From Polynucleobacter meluiroseus (lineage in GTDB: Bacteria > Pseudomonadota > Gammaproteobacteria > Burkholderiales > Burkholderiaceae): DNA of 48,944 bases. How positions within the stretch are numbered: position 1 is the stretch's first letter; the number at the start of each line of letters is the position of its first letter. The notes under the pieces were generated by a model. It was not told the DNA's origin and did no database searches. It saw only the letters and a list, made by a program, of their open reading frames with translations. This document shows positions 16,697-25,980 of this stretch, piece by piece. A program made the translations under genes and the position numbers. The stretch is from contig CAMCUP010000014.1 of NCBI GenBank assembly GCA_945878885.1, forward strand, positions 1-48,944, written 5' to 3'.

Positions 16697-18479
16697 TGTG
16701 TTTGCCTCCAAGGGCTATTTGAATTGCGGTAATCGTAGTTTGTAGCTCGTTATCAGCTTGTAAGTTTATTGCATCTGCTTCGTTTAACGTAACTTGATTG
16801 AAACGAATCTGCTGTCCAGGCTTTAACTGAGCTAATTTGGTCTGAGCGCTGCGAATCACTTCGGCTAGGCGCGGATAACCGCCAGTCGTTTGGTGCTCAG
16901 CCATCATGATGATGGGCTCACCAGAAGCAGGTAATTGAACTGTGCCAAGCATCATACCTTGCGATGCAATTTCTAGAAAAGGGGTTTTTAATGCAAAGTC
17001 ACCTTGAAGGCGCATGCCCATGCGGTTGCTTTGCGGAGAAATAGTCCAGATGGTTTGCCAGAAAAGCGCTTGCTCTTTTTTATTCAATTGCTGAAGGTGC
17101 AAGCCTGGTAGGGCATCAATTAATTCAATTTTCTTATTAGCTAAATAAGGGGAGTTGATCGACCATTTAGGATATCGCTTGTTATCTGGTAACTTATATA
17201 ACTCTTCTAAAACAGGCCCAATAACTGCATTTGTAGGCTTGCTTAGCACTAAGCTGCTACCTTTTTGCAGACGTTTGGTACCAATATCAGCGCTTAAGTA
17301 GGCCCCCTTTCGGCCAAGAATAGTTGGAGTATCGATGCCGCCACGAATGGCTAAGATCAGGCGATAGCCAGCTTGAATTTCAGCAAATTCGACACTTGAG
17401 CCCGCTGCAACCCAAACAGGGCGGTTACCAGGTGTCAGTTGGCCATTAATTTTTACTACACAAATACCGCCAACCCAAGCGATGAGGGCTTCAGTATGAA
17501 AAATAATACGAGGCCCAATTGAAGTAATTTCAAGTGCAGCTGTATCAGTGCTATTTCCTACTAAGGCATTGGCCAAATGCAGGGCAGCTTGGTCAGCGGC
17601 TCCACTCGGGCTTACTGCACAATGCATGAGGCCATAGCGTGGCAAATCTTGAATACTAGTAAGCGTACCCGCATAAATAATTTCTATATCGGGATTTAGT
17701 TGCTGATGATGTATAGCCGCCAAATTTTCAGTAGCTGCAGCCCTATTCACTGCTTCAATTTCCGTTAATTCAGCAAAGGTAATTTCTATAATTTGGATAT
17801 GATCACCAGGCATAAACAGGCCAGGCGGCTTACGGTTAATATCAAATAGGCGGTCTGGGCATTTGCCAATTAAATTCCAACCACCAGGAGTTGACTGAGG
17901 ATAGATCGCAGTTTGTAAACCGGCGATAGCTACAGACCCAGCCGGCACTTGAGAGCGCGGCGATTTTAAGCGAGGTAATTTAAGCCGTGGATTTAAGCCG
18001 CTGCAATAAGCAAAACCGGGCATAAAGCCCACAATATCAACTGTAAAATCTGAGCTCTTATGTAGGTCAATTAACTGGCGTGTAGATAATTTTAATTGCG
18101 CGGCAGTAGCCTCAAGATCGGGCGCAACTCGAGCGTCATAACAAATATGTATTAGATGGACTTGTTGCTGAGTTTGTACTGGGTTTTCAAGTGATGGTAA
18201 AAAATCTTGCAGTAAGTGATCGATTGCAATTTTGGCAAGCTCACGCACTTTTGCAGCATCGCGCCCCTTAAAGTTTAAGCTGATGAGGAGACTATCAATG
18301 CCGGGGGTAATATCTAAGGCCCATTCAGGATAGTTTGCAAAGAGTAAGTTGGTAAGTGCATGCACGGTTTTAATTGGCAAGCTGGTGTGTGAGCAATCAA
18401 TTAAAAGACAGCTGTCGCCTAAATCTTGGGAGTTAATTATTGAATCAGCCTTAGCTAATTGATTATTTTTCACGATCAT
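16680..18479 (-). CDS. Fused 5-oxoprolinase subunits PxpB-PxpC (KipI-KipA fusion)
   Basis: This 599-residue protein joins two subunits that are separate in E. coli. Residues about 1-260 match PxpB/KipI (VDIVGFMPGFAYCSGL, LPRLKSPRSQVPAGSVAIAG, STPGGWNLIGKC). The rest matches PxpC/KipA (LTSIQDLPRYGLMHCAVSPSGAAD, ILGRKGAYLSADIG, GYPRLAEVIRSA). With PxpA it should form the ATP-dependent 5-oxoprolinase. Fusion fixes the B:C ratio. It lies 42 nt behind the TRAP membrane subunit on the same strand. Related carboxylase-type families (urea amidolyase, allophanate hydrolase) share this fold, but PxpA next door argues for oxoproline. Confidence 0.93.
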   Translation of the reverse strand: MIVKNNQLAKADSIINSQDLGDSCLLIDCSHTSLPIKTVHALTNLLFANYPEWALDITPGIDSLLISLNFKGRDAAKVRELAKIAIDHLLQDFLPSLENPVQTQQQVHLIHICYDARVAPDLEATAAQLKLSTRQLIDLHKSSDFTVDIVGFMPGFAYCSGLNPRLKLPRLKSPRSQVPAGSVAIAGLQTAIYPQSTPGGWNLIGKCPDRLFDINRKPPGLFMPGDHIQIIEITFAELTEIEAVNRAAATENLAAIHHQQLNPDIEIIYAGTLTSIQDLPRYGLMHCAVSPSGAADQAALHLANALVGNSTDTAALEITSIGPRIIFHTEALIAWVGGICVVKINGQLTPGNRPVWVAAGSSVEFAEIQAGYRLILAIRGGIDTPTILGRKGAYLSADIGTKRLQKGSSLVLSKPTNAVIGPVLEELYKLPDNKRYPKWSINSPYLANKKIELIDALPGLHLQQLNKKEQALFWQTIWTISPQSNRMGMRLQGDFALKTPFLEIASQGMMLGTVQLPASGEPIIMMAEHQTTGGYPRLAEVIRSAQTKLAQLKPGQQIRFNQVTLNEADAINLQADNELQTTITAIQIALGGKHNEPTD

Positions 18480-18521
18480 AATTTTCTAAATTATGGCACT
18501 AAAAAATAACAGACAATTGCG

Positions 18522-19832
18522 CTATTTAATTTCTTTTTGCATTACTTGATCGGGTAACCAAGTAACCAATTCAGGCCAGATGGTAATTAAGGCCACCGCA
18601 ACCACCATCATCATGAAAAAAGGAAATGAAACTTTGGCAATATAATTACTATCTTTACCTGTCATACTTTGTAAGACAAAGAGATTAAAACCTACCGGAG
18701 GAGTTACCTCAGCAATTTCTACCAAAAGCACAATAAAAATACCAAACCAGACTAAATCAAACCCAGCTAGTTGCACCATCGGTAATACTGTAACCGTAGT
18801 AAGAGCAATCATCGAGATGCCATCAAGTGCAGTGCCTAACAAAATATAAATCACGGTTAGCACTGCAATTAACGCCCAGGGGCTTAAGTGTAGGCTAGCA
18901 ACCCATTCTGCTAGACCGCGAGGGATGCCGGTATAACTCATCACGATCGATAAAAATGAGGTTGCGCCCAATACAAACATAATCATTGCGGTTAAGCGGG
19001 TTGCAGATAACAAACTATCCCAAAAATTTTTCCAAGTTAAGCTTTTACCAATTGCTGCCAAAATCAGTGATCCTACTACCCCATATGCAGCAGCTTCAGT
19101 GGCTGTTGCGTAGCCCATTAACATAACCCAAGTAATAAAAACAATTAGTGCAGTACAAGGTAAAAGCTGGCCGATTGAATGGATGCGTTGTCGCAAAGAA
19201 TATTTTTCAGCTTTAGGGGTTTTAGTGGGGTTAAGCAAAGCCCAAACGATAATGTAACTAGAAAATAAGAGCATCAAAATCGCTGCAGGAATAAAACCTG
19301 CCAAAAAGATGCGAATGATAGATTGATCTGCTGCGACAGCATAGACCACCATGATGATTGAGGGGGGAATTAAAATACCGAGTGTGCCTGCGCATGATAG
19401 CGAGCCTAAGGTAATTTTGGGGTCATAACCACGCTTGGTTAACTCGGGCAATGCCGATTTAGCAATCGTCGCACAAGTTGCTGCCGATGAACCTGATACC
19501 GAACCGAAAATGCCGCATCCGATAATATTGACATGCATGAGTCTGCCAGGTAGCCAATTAAGCCAGGGCGCTAAGCCAGTAAACATTTGCTCTGAGAGCT
19601 TAGTACGAAATAAAATTTCACCCATCCAAACAAATAAAGGTAGGGCGGCAAGAGTATAGGAGGAGCTTGAATTCCACCAGGCATTGGCTAAATTAATCAT
19701 TGTGTCTTTGTTGGAGAAAAGCCCTAGGCCAATCCATGCAGTAATAGCGACGCCTGCAGGAATCCAAATACCCATGATCAGCAAAATCGTCATGAGCACA
19801 AGCAAGATGAGGGCAATGGTGACAATGCTCAC
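18522..19832 (-). CDS. dctM: TRAP transporter large permease (DctM type)
   Basis: This 436-residue, very hydrophobic inner-membrane protein has about 12 predicted helices. DctM motifs include GCGIFGSVSGSSAATCATIAK, LSCAGTLGILIPPS and LLGTALDGISMI. It carries out sodium-coupled uptake of the acid delivered by DctP. It overlaps dctQ by 4 nt (ATGA). Operon partners PxpA and PxpBC point to 5-oxoproline as substrate. Confidence 0.95.
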   Translation of the reverse strand: MSIVTIALILLVLMTILLIMGIWIPAGVAITAWIGLGLFSNKDTMINLANAWWNSSSSYTLAALPLFVWMGEILFRTKLSEQMFTGLAPWLNWLPGRLMHVNIIGCGIFGSVSGSSAATCATIAKSALPELTKRGYDPKITLGSLSCAGTLGILIPPSIIMVVYAVAADQSIIRIFLAGFIPAAILMLLFSSYIIVWALLNPTKTPKAEKYSLRQRIHSIGQLLPCTALIVFITWVMLMGYATATEAAAYGVVGSLILAAIGKSLTWKNFWDSLLSATRLTAMIMFVLGATSFLSIVMSYTGIPRGLAEWVASLHLSPWALIAVLTVIYILLGTALDGISMIALTTVTVLPMVQLAGFDLVWFGIFIVLLVEIAEVTPPVGFNLFVLQSMTGKDSNYIAKVSFPFFMMMVVAVALITIWPELVTWLPDQVMQKEIK

Positions 19833-20386
19833 AAGGTTTCTCCAAAGTCACCGGCTGCTAAGCGCTCTTCTTGGAGCGCTTGATAGCGTGGCTTCTGATG
19901 TCGCAGAACACGGATTAACTCATCAATTACGGCAAGCGTAAAAATGAGACAACCGATTGCCACAAAAATTTGTGGAATCCACAATGGCACCACAATTTGA
20001 CCTGGTGATACATCACCAAAGTCCCAGCTTTGATAAGTAAATAAAGTAAATGCACTAAGTGCAAAGAGACAAAATCCTAATAAGAAGAGTAGAGAGATCC
20101 ACTCCATGCGCCAACGCCAAAGAGGGTTAAGGCGATTAAGGACAATTTCGACGCGCACAATGCCGCCATGCTGAAAGGTTTGCGCCAGAATGAGAAAGGC
20201 AGAGGCGGCGCAGAGCCAAGCAATGAGATCGTCGGCGCCACGCAAATTAAGGCCGAATTCGCGTGACAGTGACATCGCCATCATTAATGCGCCAACAGTC
20301 AAAATACACAAAGCCGCCAAGATGGCGGCTCCGTTAATAATTACATCAAGTAAGCGACCCAATTGAGTTCGTCTAGACTCCGTCAT
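19829..20386 (-). CDS. dctQ: TRAP transporter small permease (DctQ type)
   Basis: This 185-residue membrane protein has four predicted helices and the DctQ-type RGADDLIAWLCAASAFLILAQTF region. It forms the membrane complex with DctM. It starts 24 nt after dctP. The basic C-terminal tail is cytoplasmic by the positive-inside rule. Confidence 0.92.
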   Translation of the reverse strand: MTESRRTQLGRLLDVIINGAAILAALCILTVGALMMAMSLSREFGLNLRGADDLIAWLCAASAFLILAQTFQHGGIVRVEIVLNRLNPLWRWRMEWISLLFLLGFCLFALSAFTLFTYQSWDFGDVSPGQIVVPLWIPQIFVAIGCLIFTLAVIDELIRVLRHQKPRYQALQEERLAAGDFGETL

Positions 20387-20410
20387 ACTAAATCGGGCTC
20401 GCTAAGTAAA

Positions 20411-21391
20411 TTATTTTTTAAAGGCGGTAATAATTTTTTGCCCTTCTTCACCTGCTGACCTAATCCATTCGGCCACCATAATGCGTCCGACACGATCTAA
20501 ATCATTTTTAAGTGCAGGAGATGGTGGCCCAACCGTCATGCCATTTTTAGCCAAGATTTCTTTGTCGCTCTTGTTCTTTTTTTCTGAAACTTCCCAGCCG
20601 CGTTTTTGTGCCTCAGCACTTAATTTAACCAGAATCGCTTGAGTAGGTTTGTCTAAAGAGTCAAAATCTTTTTGATTGACCATTAGGATATTGTTTGGCA
20701 ACCATGCATCAATCTCATAGTAGTACTTCAAGCTTTCCCAGACCTTAATATCAACCCCTGTTGAGCCAGAGGTCATCATGGCATTGACGGTACCCGTTGC
20801 TAATGCTTGGGCTAAGTCTGCAACCTGCACAGTAATGGGTTGTGCGCCTACTAATTCAGCGATCTTAGATGTAGCTGGGTTATAAGCGCGCCATTTTAGG
20901 CCTTTAAGATCAGCCCCAGAAGTAATGGGGTTTTTAGAGTAAAGACCTTGAGGTGGCCAAGGTACAGCATATAAAACCTTGATGCCTTGTTTTTGTAGAG
21001 CCTTTTCAATGGGTTCTTTTGATAGGGCCCAAAGTTTGGCAGCTTCTTTATAGCTAGTTGCTAAAAATGGAATTGAGTCAACGCCAAAAATCGGATTTTC
21101 ATTGGCCAAAGAAGAAACTAGTAATTCGCCCATTTGGGCTTGACCAGTCTGTACTGCACGTTTGATGCCATTAGCAGGAAAGAGGGAGCCGTTAGGATGA
21201 ACCACAATTTTTAGTTTGCCATTAGTCGCTTTTTCAATATCAGCTGCTAAAGTTTGTAAATTTTGGGTATGAAAATTACTCACAGGATAGGCGCTAGCTA
21301 AATCCCATTTAGTTTGCGCATGAGCTAAACCCAAGGCGATGGCAAATAGGAATGCCAAGATTGCTTTGAAAATAATGTGCAACGATTTCAT
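20411..21391 (-). CDS. dctP: TRAP transporter substrate-binding protein (DctP family), probably for pyroglutamate
   Basis: From the ATG at 21391, with GAGGAG 9 nt upstream, the product has 326 residues. It has a Sec signal peptide (MKSLHIIFKAILAFLFAIALGLAHA, cleaved before QTKWD), then a DctP fold with VHPNGSLFPANGIKRAVQTGQAQMGE and KWRAYNPATSKIAELVGAQP, which carries the arginine that binds the substrate carboxylate. It captures an organic acid in the periplasm. Bordetella pertussis DctP6/DctP7 of this family were crystallised with pyroglutamate; operon partners make the same ligand likely. The upstream frame from 21436 lacks a ribosome site. Confidence 0.93.
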   Translation of the reverse strand: MKSLHIIFKAILAFLFAIALGLAHAQTKWDLASAYPVSNFHTQNLQTLAADIEKATNGKLKIVVHPNGSLFPANGIKRAVQTGQAQMGELLVSSLANENPIFGVDSIPFLATSYKEAAKLWALSKEPIEKALQKQGIKVLYAVPWPPQGLYSKNPITSGADLKGLKWRAYNPATSKIAELVGAQPITVQVADLAQALATGTVNAMMTSGSTGVDIKVWESLKYYYEIDAWLPNNILMVNQKDFDSLDKPTQAILVKLSAEAQKRGWEVSEKKNKSDKEILAKNGMTVGPPSPALKNDLDRVGRIMVAEWIRSAGEEGQKIITAFKK

Positions 21392-21505
21392 GATGTTGAT
21401 CTCCTCTGCCGGCATCTCGATTGAGCCGTGATCCAAAATAGTAACATTTTCGTCAAGCCAGCTTGGTAAATCCGATGCACCAGATTAGGGTTAGCGAGAA
21501 ATCTT

Positions 21506-21937
21506 TTAAAGTAGGCGCTGTAGGGCCAATGAATATGCTTGGGCATCAGGGTTTCCACCAAGGCGTTGGGCCTCCCACATCACTTGGCCAAGGCATTCCA
21601 TGATTTGGTGTTGAGCCTCATGTTCTGAGCCTAATTTTTGTGCCAAGCGCTGATGAATTAAGCGAATACCGGGCGGCTGATCAATGGAGATTTGCTCGCT
21701 AATCGATAAATGCATAGAGAGATGCAAAAAAGGATTGGTTACACCTCCCTCAGGTGTGTAGTCTTGTTGGATAGCTTCTTCACTATTATTTAAAAGAGCA
21801 TGGTATTCATGATGTTGTTCGATCCATTGTGCAGCTAATGTCTCTAAGGGCGTCAAGATTTGGCCTTGAGTCTGTTTTTGCCAAGTCTCACAGAAAAAGC
21901 GTCTTACTTCTTCTCGGCTAGGATTAAAGAGCGCCAC
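21506..21937 (-). CDS. DUF1841 family protein
   Basis: This 143-residue soluble protein of unknown function resembles the DUF1841 family. Characteristic segments are the NPSREEVRRFFCETW start, ETLAAQWIEQHHEYHALL, NPFLHLSMHLSISEQISIDQPPG and HQIMECLGQVMWEAQRLGGNPD. It is rich in histidine (HHEYH, HLSMHL), which might bind metal. It overlaps the nth 3' end by 14 nt. Confidence 0.9.
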   Translation of the reverse strand: MALFNPSREEVRRFFCETWQKQTQGQILTPLETLAAQWIEQHHEYHALLNNSEEAIQQDYTPEGGVTNPFLHLSMHLSISEQISIDQPPGIRLIHQRLAQKLGSEHEAQHQIMECLGQVMWEAQRLGGNPDAQAYSLALQRLL

Positions 21938-22583
21938 GTATTTTCCCCTGGTTAGTTTTGTGATTAAATTGACAAACAGGTTCGACTAAGCAATGGGCAC
22001 AATCGGGATTACGAGCCTTGCAAATATAGCGACCATGCAGAATTAGCCAATGATGGGCATCGAGCAAAAATTCTTTTGGTACTCGTTTTAATAACTGCTG
22101 TTCAACTACCAGCACGTCTTTACCGAGTGCTAATCCAGTGCGGTTAGCTACTCGAAATATATGAGTATCAACTGCAATGGTAGGCTCACCAAAGGCGGTA
22201 TTCAAAATAACATTTGCAGTTTTTCTGCCCACCCCAGGCAAGGCCTCAAGCTCTGCACGGGTTCGTGGCACTTCGCCAGCGTGCCGCTCAAGCAGAAGTT
22301 GGCAAGTGGCTTGTAAGTGCTTGCCTTTCATGCGAAATAAGCCAATGTGCTGAATGTAAGGCTTTACTCTGGCTTCGCCCAAGGCTAATATTGCTTGCGG
22401 GGTGTTGGCAACGGTAAATAATTGACGGGTCCCTTTATTAACGGCAATGTCAGTGGCTTGTGCCGATAACATTACCGCTACTAAGAGTTCAAAAGGCGAG
22501 CTATATTCCAGCTCAGTTTCGGGATGGGAGTTATTGGTTTGTAATTGGCGAAAGAATGTTTCCCGCTGTGCTAAATTCATCAT
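21924..22583 (-). CDS. nth: Endonuclease III (base-excision DNA glycosylase/AP lyase)
   Basis: Nth removes oxidised pyrimidines and nicks the abasic site. The 219-residue chain has the helix-hairpin-helix LPGVGRKTANVI with the catalytic lysine, the catalytic aspartate in AVDTHIFRVANR, and the [4Fe-4S] ligands C-x6-C-x2-C-x5-C near the C-terminus. Two ATGs in tandem start the gene. It follows rsxB by 6 nt; nth also closes the rsx operon in E. coli, so the pairing is old. Confidence 0.97.
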   Translation of the reverse strand: MMNLAQRETFFRQLQTNNSHPETELEYSSPFELLVAVMLSAQATDIAVNKGTRQLFTVANTPQAILALGEARVKPYIQHIGLFRMKGKHLQATCQLLLERHAGEVPRTRAELEALPGVGRKTANVILNTAFGEPTIAVDTHIFRVANRTGLALGKDVLVVEQQLLKRVPKEFLLDAHHWLILHGRYICKARNPDCAHCLVEPVCQFNHKTNQGKIRGAL

Positions 22584-22589
22584 TTCGTA

Positions 22590-23279
22590 TTAGTGGCCAT
22601 TTTTTTGTTGTTGTGCGCGTGCAATAGCAGCAGCAATAATGGCACGTTTTCGTTCAATTTCACTAAGCTCTTCACTTGAGCGTGCATTACTTAGATCTAA
22701 TTCAGCTAATTTTGCTTGCGCCTTTAATGTGAGTCGTGCTTGATTATCATTTTGCTCGCGCAGTAAACGCACCTCTCTTTGCTGGTAGCGGGTTCGCGCT
22801 AGATCTGCCAGAGGTTGCGACCAGGCATCCCAGCCAGTGCGATCACCCGTGACATCAAACATACTGATGCAGTCTACTGGGCAGGGCGGAATACATAAGT
22901 CACAGCCGGTACACCATTCTGTGAGTACAACATGCATTTGTTTTGAAGCCCCAACTATGGCATCAACTGGACAAGCTTGAATGCATAAAGTACAGCCAAT
23001 ACATTGCTCGGGGTGAATAAAAGCCACACCACGCGGCCGCTCTTTACCATTAACTGGGTTTAAATTAAGCTGCGGAATAACCGCTTCAGCTTGAGCGCTT
23101 TCCAAGATACGCGTTAGACGTTGAATCCCATCAGTACCGCCTGGAGGGCATTGATTGGGTAATGCCTCTCGCTTAGCCATAGCTTCTGCATAACCACGAC
23201 AATTTGGGTAGCTGCATTTTGTACATTGCGTTTGTGGCAATGCATTTTCTAAAATTGCTGCCAGCTCTACTTCATTCAT
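22590..23279 (-). CDS. rsxB: RnfB/RsxB-type iron-sulfur electron-transfer protein
   Basis: This 229-residue protein has an RnfB cluster domain (CTKCSYPNCRGYAEAM with CPPGG downstream) and two ferredoxin [4Fe-4S] motifs (CIGCTLCIQACPVD, CTGCDLCIPPCPVD), then a charged, alanine-rich coiled-coil tail. The N-terminal membrane helix of true RnfB is missing and no rnfA, C, D, G or E is nearby, so it is probably a soluble electron carrier. Its position just before nth suggests it could serve redox maintenance of an iron-sulfur partner, but that is inference. Confidence 0.9.
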   Translation of the reverse strand: MNEVELAAILENALPQTQCTKCSYPNCRGYAEAMAKREALPNQCPPGGTDGIQRLTRILESAQAEAVIPQLNLNPVNGKERPRGVAFIHPEQCIGCTLCIQACPVDAIVGASKQMHVVLTEWCTGCDLCIPPCPVDCISMFDVTGDRTGWDAWSQPLADLARTRYQQREVRLLREQNDNQARLTLKAQAKLAELDLSNARSSEELSEIERKRAIIAAAIARAQQQKNGH

Positions 23280-23300
23280 GGCGAGACAAAGGTGTGCAAT

Positions 23301-24596
23301 TTAGGTTGATTTAGCAGCAGCTTTACTAGTGCGTGGGCGCTTAGTGGCGCTAGTATTTTCATGAGCTCGAATAAAAGCCTGAATGCGTGGGTAAACCTTT
23401 TCACGCCAGCGACGTCCAGAAAAAATTCCATAGTGACCCGCACCAGACACTTCGTAGTGATCTTTTTGCTCTGCCGGAATACTTTTGCATAATTTATGCG
23501 CTGCACGAGTTTGACCGCTACCAGAAATATCATCTAACTCGCCCTCAATCGTAAATAGGGCTGTAGACTTAATATCTTCAGGCTTTACCAGCTCTCCAGC
23601 AACTTCCCAAGTGCCATTGGGTAAGGCAAAGTCTTGAAAAACAGTCTTAATGGTATCTAGATAATACTTGGCATCCATATCTAAGACCGCGTTATATTCA
23701 TCATAGAATTTAATATGTTGCTTCGCATCTAGTTCATCACCACGTACTAAGTTTTGGAAATAATCCCAATGGGATTGCAAATGATTTTGTGGATTCATCG
23801 CAATAAAGCCAGAGTGCTGCAGGAAGCCTGGATAAACACTGCGGCCAACGCCAAGATGGGGTGGCGGAACTTTATAAATTACATGACTTTTAAACCATTC
23901 ATACGATTTTTTATCGGCTAATGAGTTCACCGCAGTGGGTGACTTACGAGCATCGATTGGTCCGCCCATCATAATCATCGATAGAGGTATTGTCTCGCCC
24001 CGAGAGGCCATTAAAGATATTGCCGCTAAAGTTGGTACAGTTGGTTGGCAGACTGAAATAACATGTAAATTAGCAACGCCAATAGCGCGCATAAAGTCTT
24101 GCAAGTAATGGACATAATCATCCAAGCCAAATTCACCTTCACTTAATGGCACTTGGCGGGCATCGACCCAATCGGTGATAAAAACATTATGGTCTTGCAA
24201 TAAAGTAGCTACGGTGTCGCGCAATAAGGTGGAGTGGTGACCAGATAAAGGGGCCACTAATAAAATAGTAGGGTCATTTTTCATTTGATTGATTACAGCT
24301 GCATCATCTGAATAACGTTTAAAGTGAATTAACTTACAGAATGGTTTTTCTAGCTTGATAGATTCGAAAACGACCACTTCACTGCCGTAGGCGCGTATAG
24401 CGCGAATACCAAATTCAGGCTTTTTATATTCTTTACCAAGTCGATAAAGCAATTCGTAACTTGCTGCTAAGCGCTCGGACCCTGGAATTTTTGATAAGGG
24501 GTTAGAAACATTCATGAAAGTTTCTGCTGCAGCTCTTGCCCAAGAGCTCATGGGCTGCAAGAGCGCTTTTTGAAATTCGTACATCTGATAGAGCAT
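23301..24596 (-). CDS. phaZ: Intracellular poly(3-hydroxybutyrate) depolymerase, PhaZ1 type
   Basis: This enzyme degrades stored PHB granules inside the cell. The 431-residue alpha/beta hydrolase has no signal peptide. Its nucleophile is a cysteine, Cys183 in VISVCQPTVP, the same residue and position described for Ralstonia eutropha PhaZa1. The acid lies in TIEGELDDISG and the histidine in GAGHYGIFSGRRW. It lies between the aminotransferase and rsxB on the same strand. PHA synthase is not in the window. Confidence 0.93.
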   Translation of the reverse strand: MLYQMYEFQKALLQPMSSWARAAAETFMNVSNPLSKIPGSERLAASYELLYRLGKEYKKPEFGIRAIRAYGSEVVVFESIKLEKPFCKLIHFKRYSDDAAVINQMKNDPTILLVAPLSGHHSTLLRDTVATLLQDHNVFITDWVDARQVPLSEGEFGLDDYVHYLQDFMRAIGVANLHVISVCQPTVPTLAAISLMASRGETIPLSMIMMGGPIDARKSPTAVNSLADKKSYEWFKSHVIYKVPPPHLGVGRSVYPGFLQHSGFIAMNPQNHLQSHWDYFQNLVRGDELDAKQHIKFYDEYNAVLDMDAKYYLDTIKTVFQDFALPNGTWEVAGELVKPEDIKSTALFTIEGELDDISGSGQTRAAHKLCKSIPAEQKDHYEVSGAGHYGIFSGRRWREKVYPRIQAFIRAHENTSATKRPRTSKAAAKST

Positions 24597-24639
24597 GTGG
24601 CTTCCTGGCGATTAGTGGTAAGACAATTAGGGTTAAGGC

Positions 24640-25842
24640 TTAGGCTACTAAAACTTTGGCAATTGCTTGCGCTACTTTATCAATATTTTTTGTATTGATG
24701 GCAGCCATGCAAATTCGGCCAGTGGATAAAGCATAAATACTATCTTCAACTTGCAAGCGACTAACTTGTTCGGGGCTTAGTCCTGAATAAGAAAACATGC
24801 CGCACTGGGCTTGAATGAAATCAAAGTCTTGTTTTACGCCAGCTGCTTTCAGTTTTGCAACTAATTGGGCGCGCATATTTTTAATCCGCAAACGCATTTC
24901 TGCTAGTTCATCTTCCCACATTTTTCGTAACTCTGGCGTGCTTAAGATTGCTGCAACTACTGCACCCCCATGGGTTGGTGGATTTGAATAGTTTGTGCGA
25001 ATGACACGTTTTAATTGCGAGAGTACCCGCGCCGACTCATCACGATTTTGGGTGACGATAGAGAGTGCGCCCACTCGTTCGCCATAAAGAGAAAATGATT
25101 TTGAAAACGAACTTGAAACAAAAAAAGACATTCCCGAGTCTGCAAATAAACGCACGGCGATGCCATCTTCTTCAATGCCAGCTGCAAAGCCCTGATAGGC
25201 AATATCTAAAAATGGAATTAAGTCACGGGCTTTAAATAGACTGACCAATTGTTGCCATTGTTCAAGCGTGAGATCGGCACCAGTAGGGTTGTGACAGCAG
25301 GCGTGCAAGACGACTACTGTACGAGGCAGGAAAGCCTCGAGTGATTTCACCATCGCAGCAAAATCGACTCCTCGAGACGTACTATCAAAATAGGTGTATT
25401 CAAGTACTTTAAAGTTTGCTGACTCAAAAATACCGCGATGATTTTCCCAGGTGGGGGCGCTAATTGCCGCTGGCACATTTGGCTCGAAGCGCTTAATAAA
25501 GTCGGCGCCAACCCGTAAAGCCCCAGTTCCGCCTAGACACTCGGCGGTAACGATTCGGCCTTCTTTAATTAGCGTCGAATTGGCGCCAAAAAGTAATTTT
25601 TGTACTTCTGAGTTATAGACTTTAAGGCCCTCAATTGGTACATAGCTTCGAGGGGTGCGTTTAGCTACGTGCAAGGCTTCAGCCTCAATGACTGCTTTAA
25701 GGACAGGCACTTTACCTTCGTCGGTATAGTAAACACCAACGCCTAAATTTACTTTATCGGGATTTTTATCTGCTGTATAGGCTTCAGTGGTACCAAATAT
25801 GGGGTCTTTGGGGGCTAACTCAACAGAGGAAAACAGGGTCAT
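24640..25842 (-). CDS. tyrB: Aromatic/aspartate aminotransferase, class I fold
   Basis: This 400-residue PLP enzyme of the AspC/TyrB group has AYTADKNPDKVNLGVGVYYTDEG at the start, HACCHNPTGADLT, and the PLP lysine Lys248 in SSFSKSFSLYGERVG. It transfers amino groups between 2-oxoglutarate and tyrosine, phenylalanine or aspartate. TyrB and AspC cannot be reliably separated here. It is divergent from uvrB across 114-138 nt and is followed by phaZ. Confidence 0.92.
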   Translation of the reverse strand: MTLFSSVELAPKDPIFGTTEAYTADKNPDKVNLGVGVYYTDEGKVPVLKAVIEAEALHVAKRTPRSYVPIEGLKVYNSEVQKLLFGANSTLIKEGRIVTAECLGGTGALRVGADFIKRFEPNVPAAISAPTWENHRGIFESANFKVLEYTYFDSTSRGVDFAAMVKSLEAFLPRTVVVLHACCHNPTGADLTLEQWQQLVSLFKARDLIPFLDIAYQGFAAGIEEDGIAVRLFADSGMSFFVSSSFSKSFSLYGERVGALSIVTQNRDESARVLSQLKRVIRTNYSNPPTHGGAVVAAILSTPELRKMWEDELAEMRLRIKNMRAQLVAKLKAAGVKQDFDFIQAQCGMFSYSGLSPEQVSRLQVEDSIYALSTGRICMAAINTKNIDKVAQAIAKVLVA

Positions 25843-25980
25843 TGGATCGCTATAGTTCTAGTTAGTGGCTAAGGGCATGGGGCTAAATATCAAGTTTTAG
25901 AAGCATTTCGCCTAAATTCAAATAAAAACGGCAAAATCATCGTTTGTGCAAAATTTGTGCTGAAACGCTTCACAAGTGAA

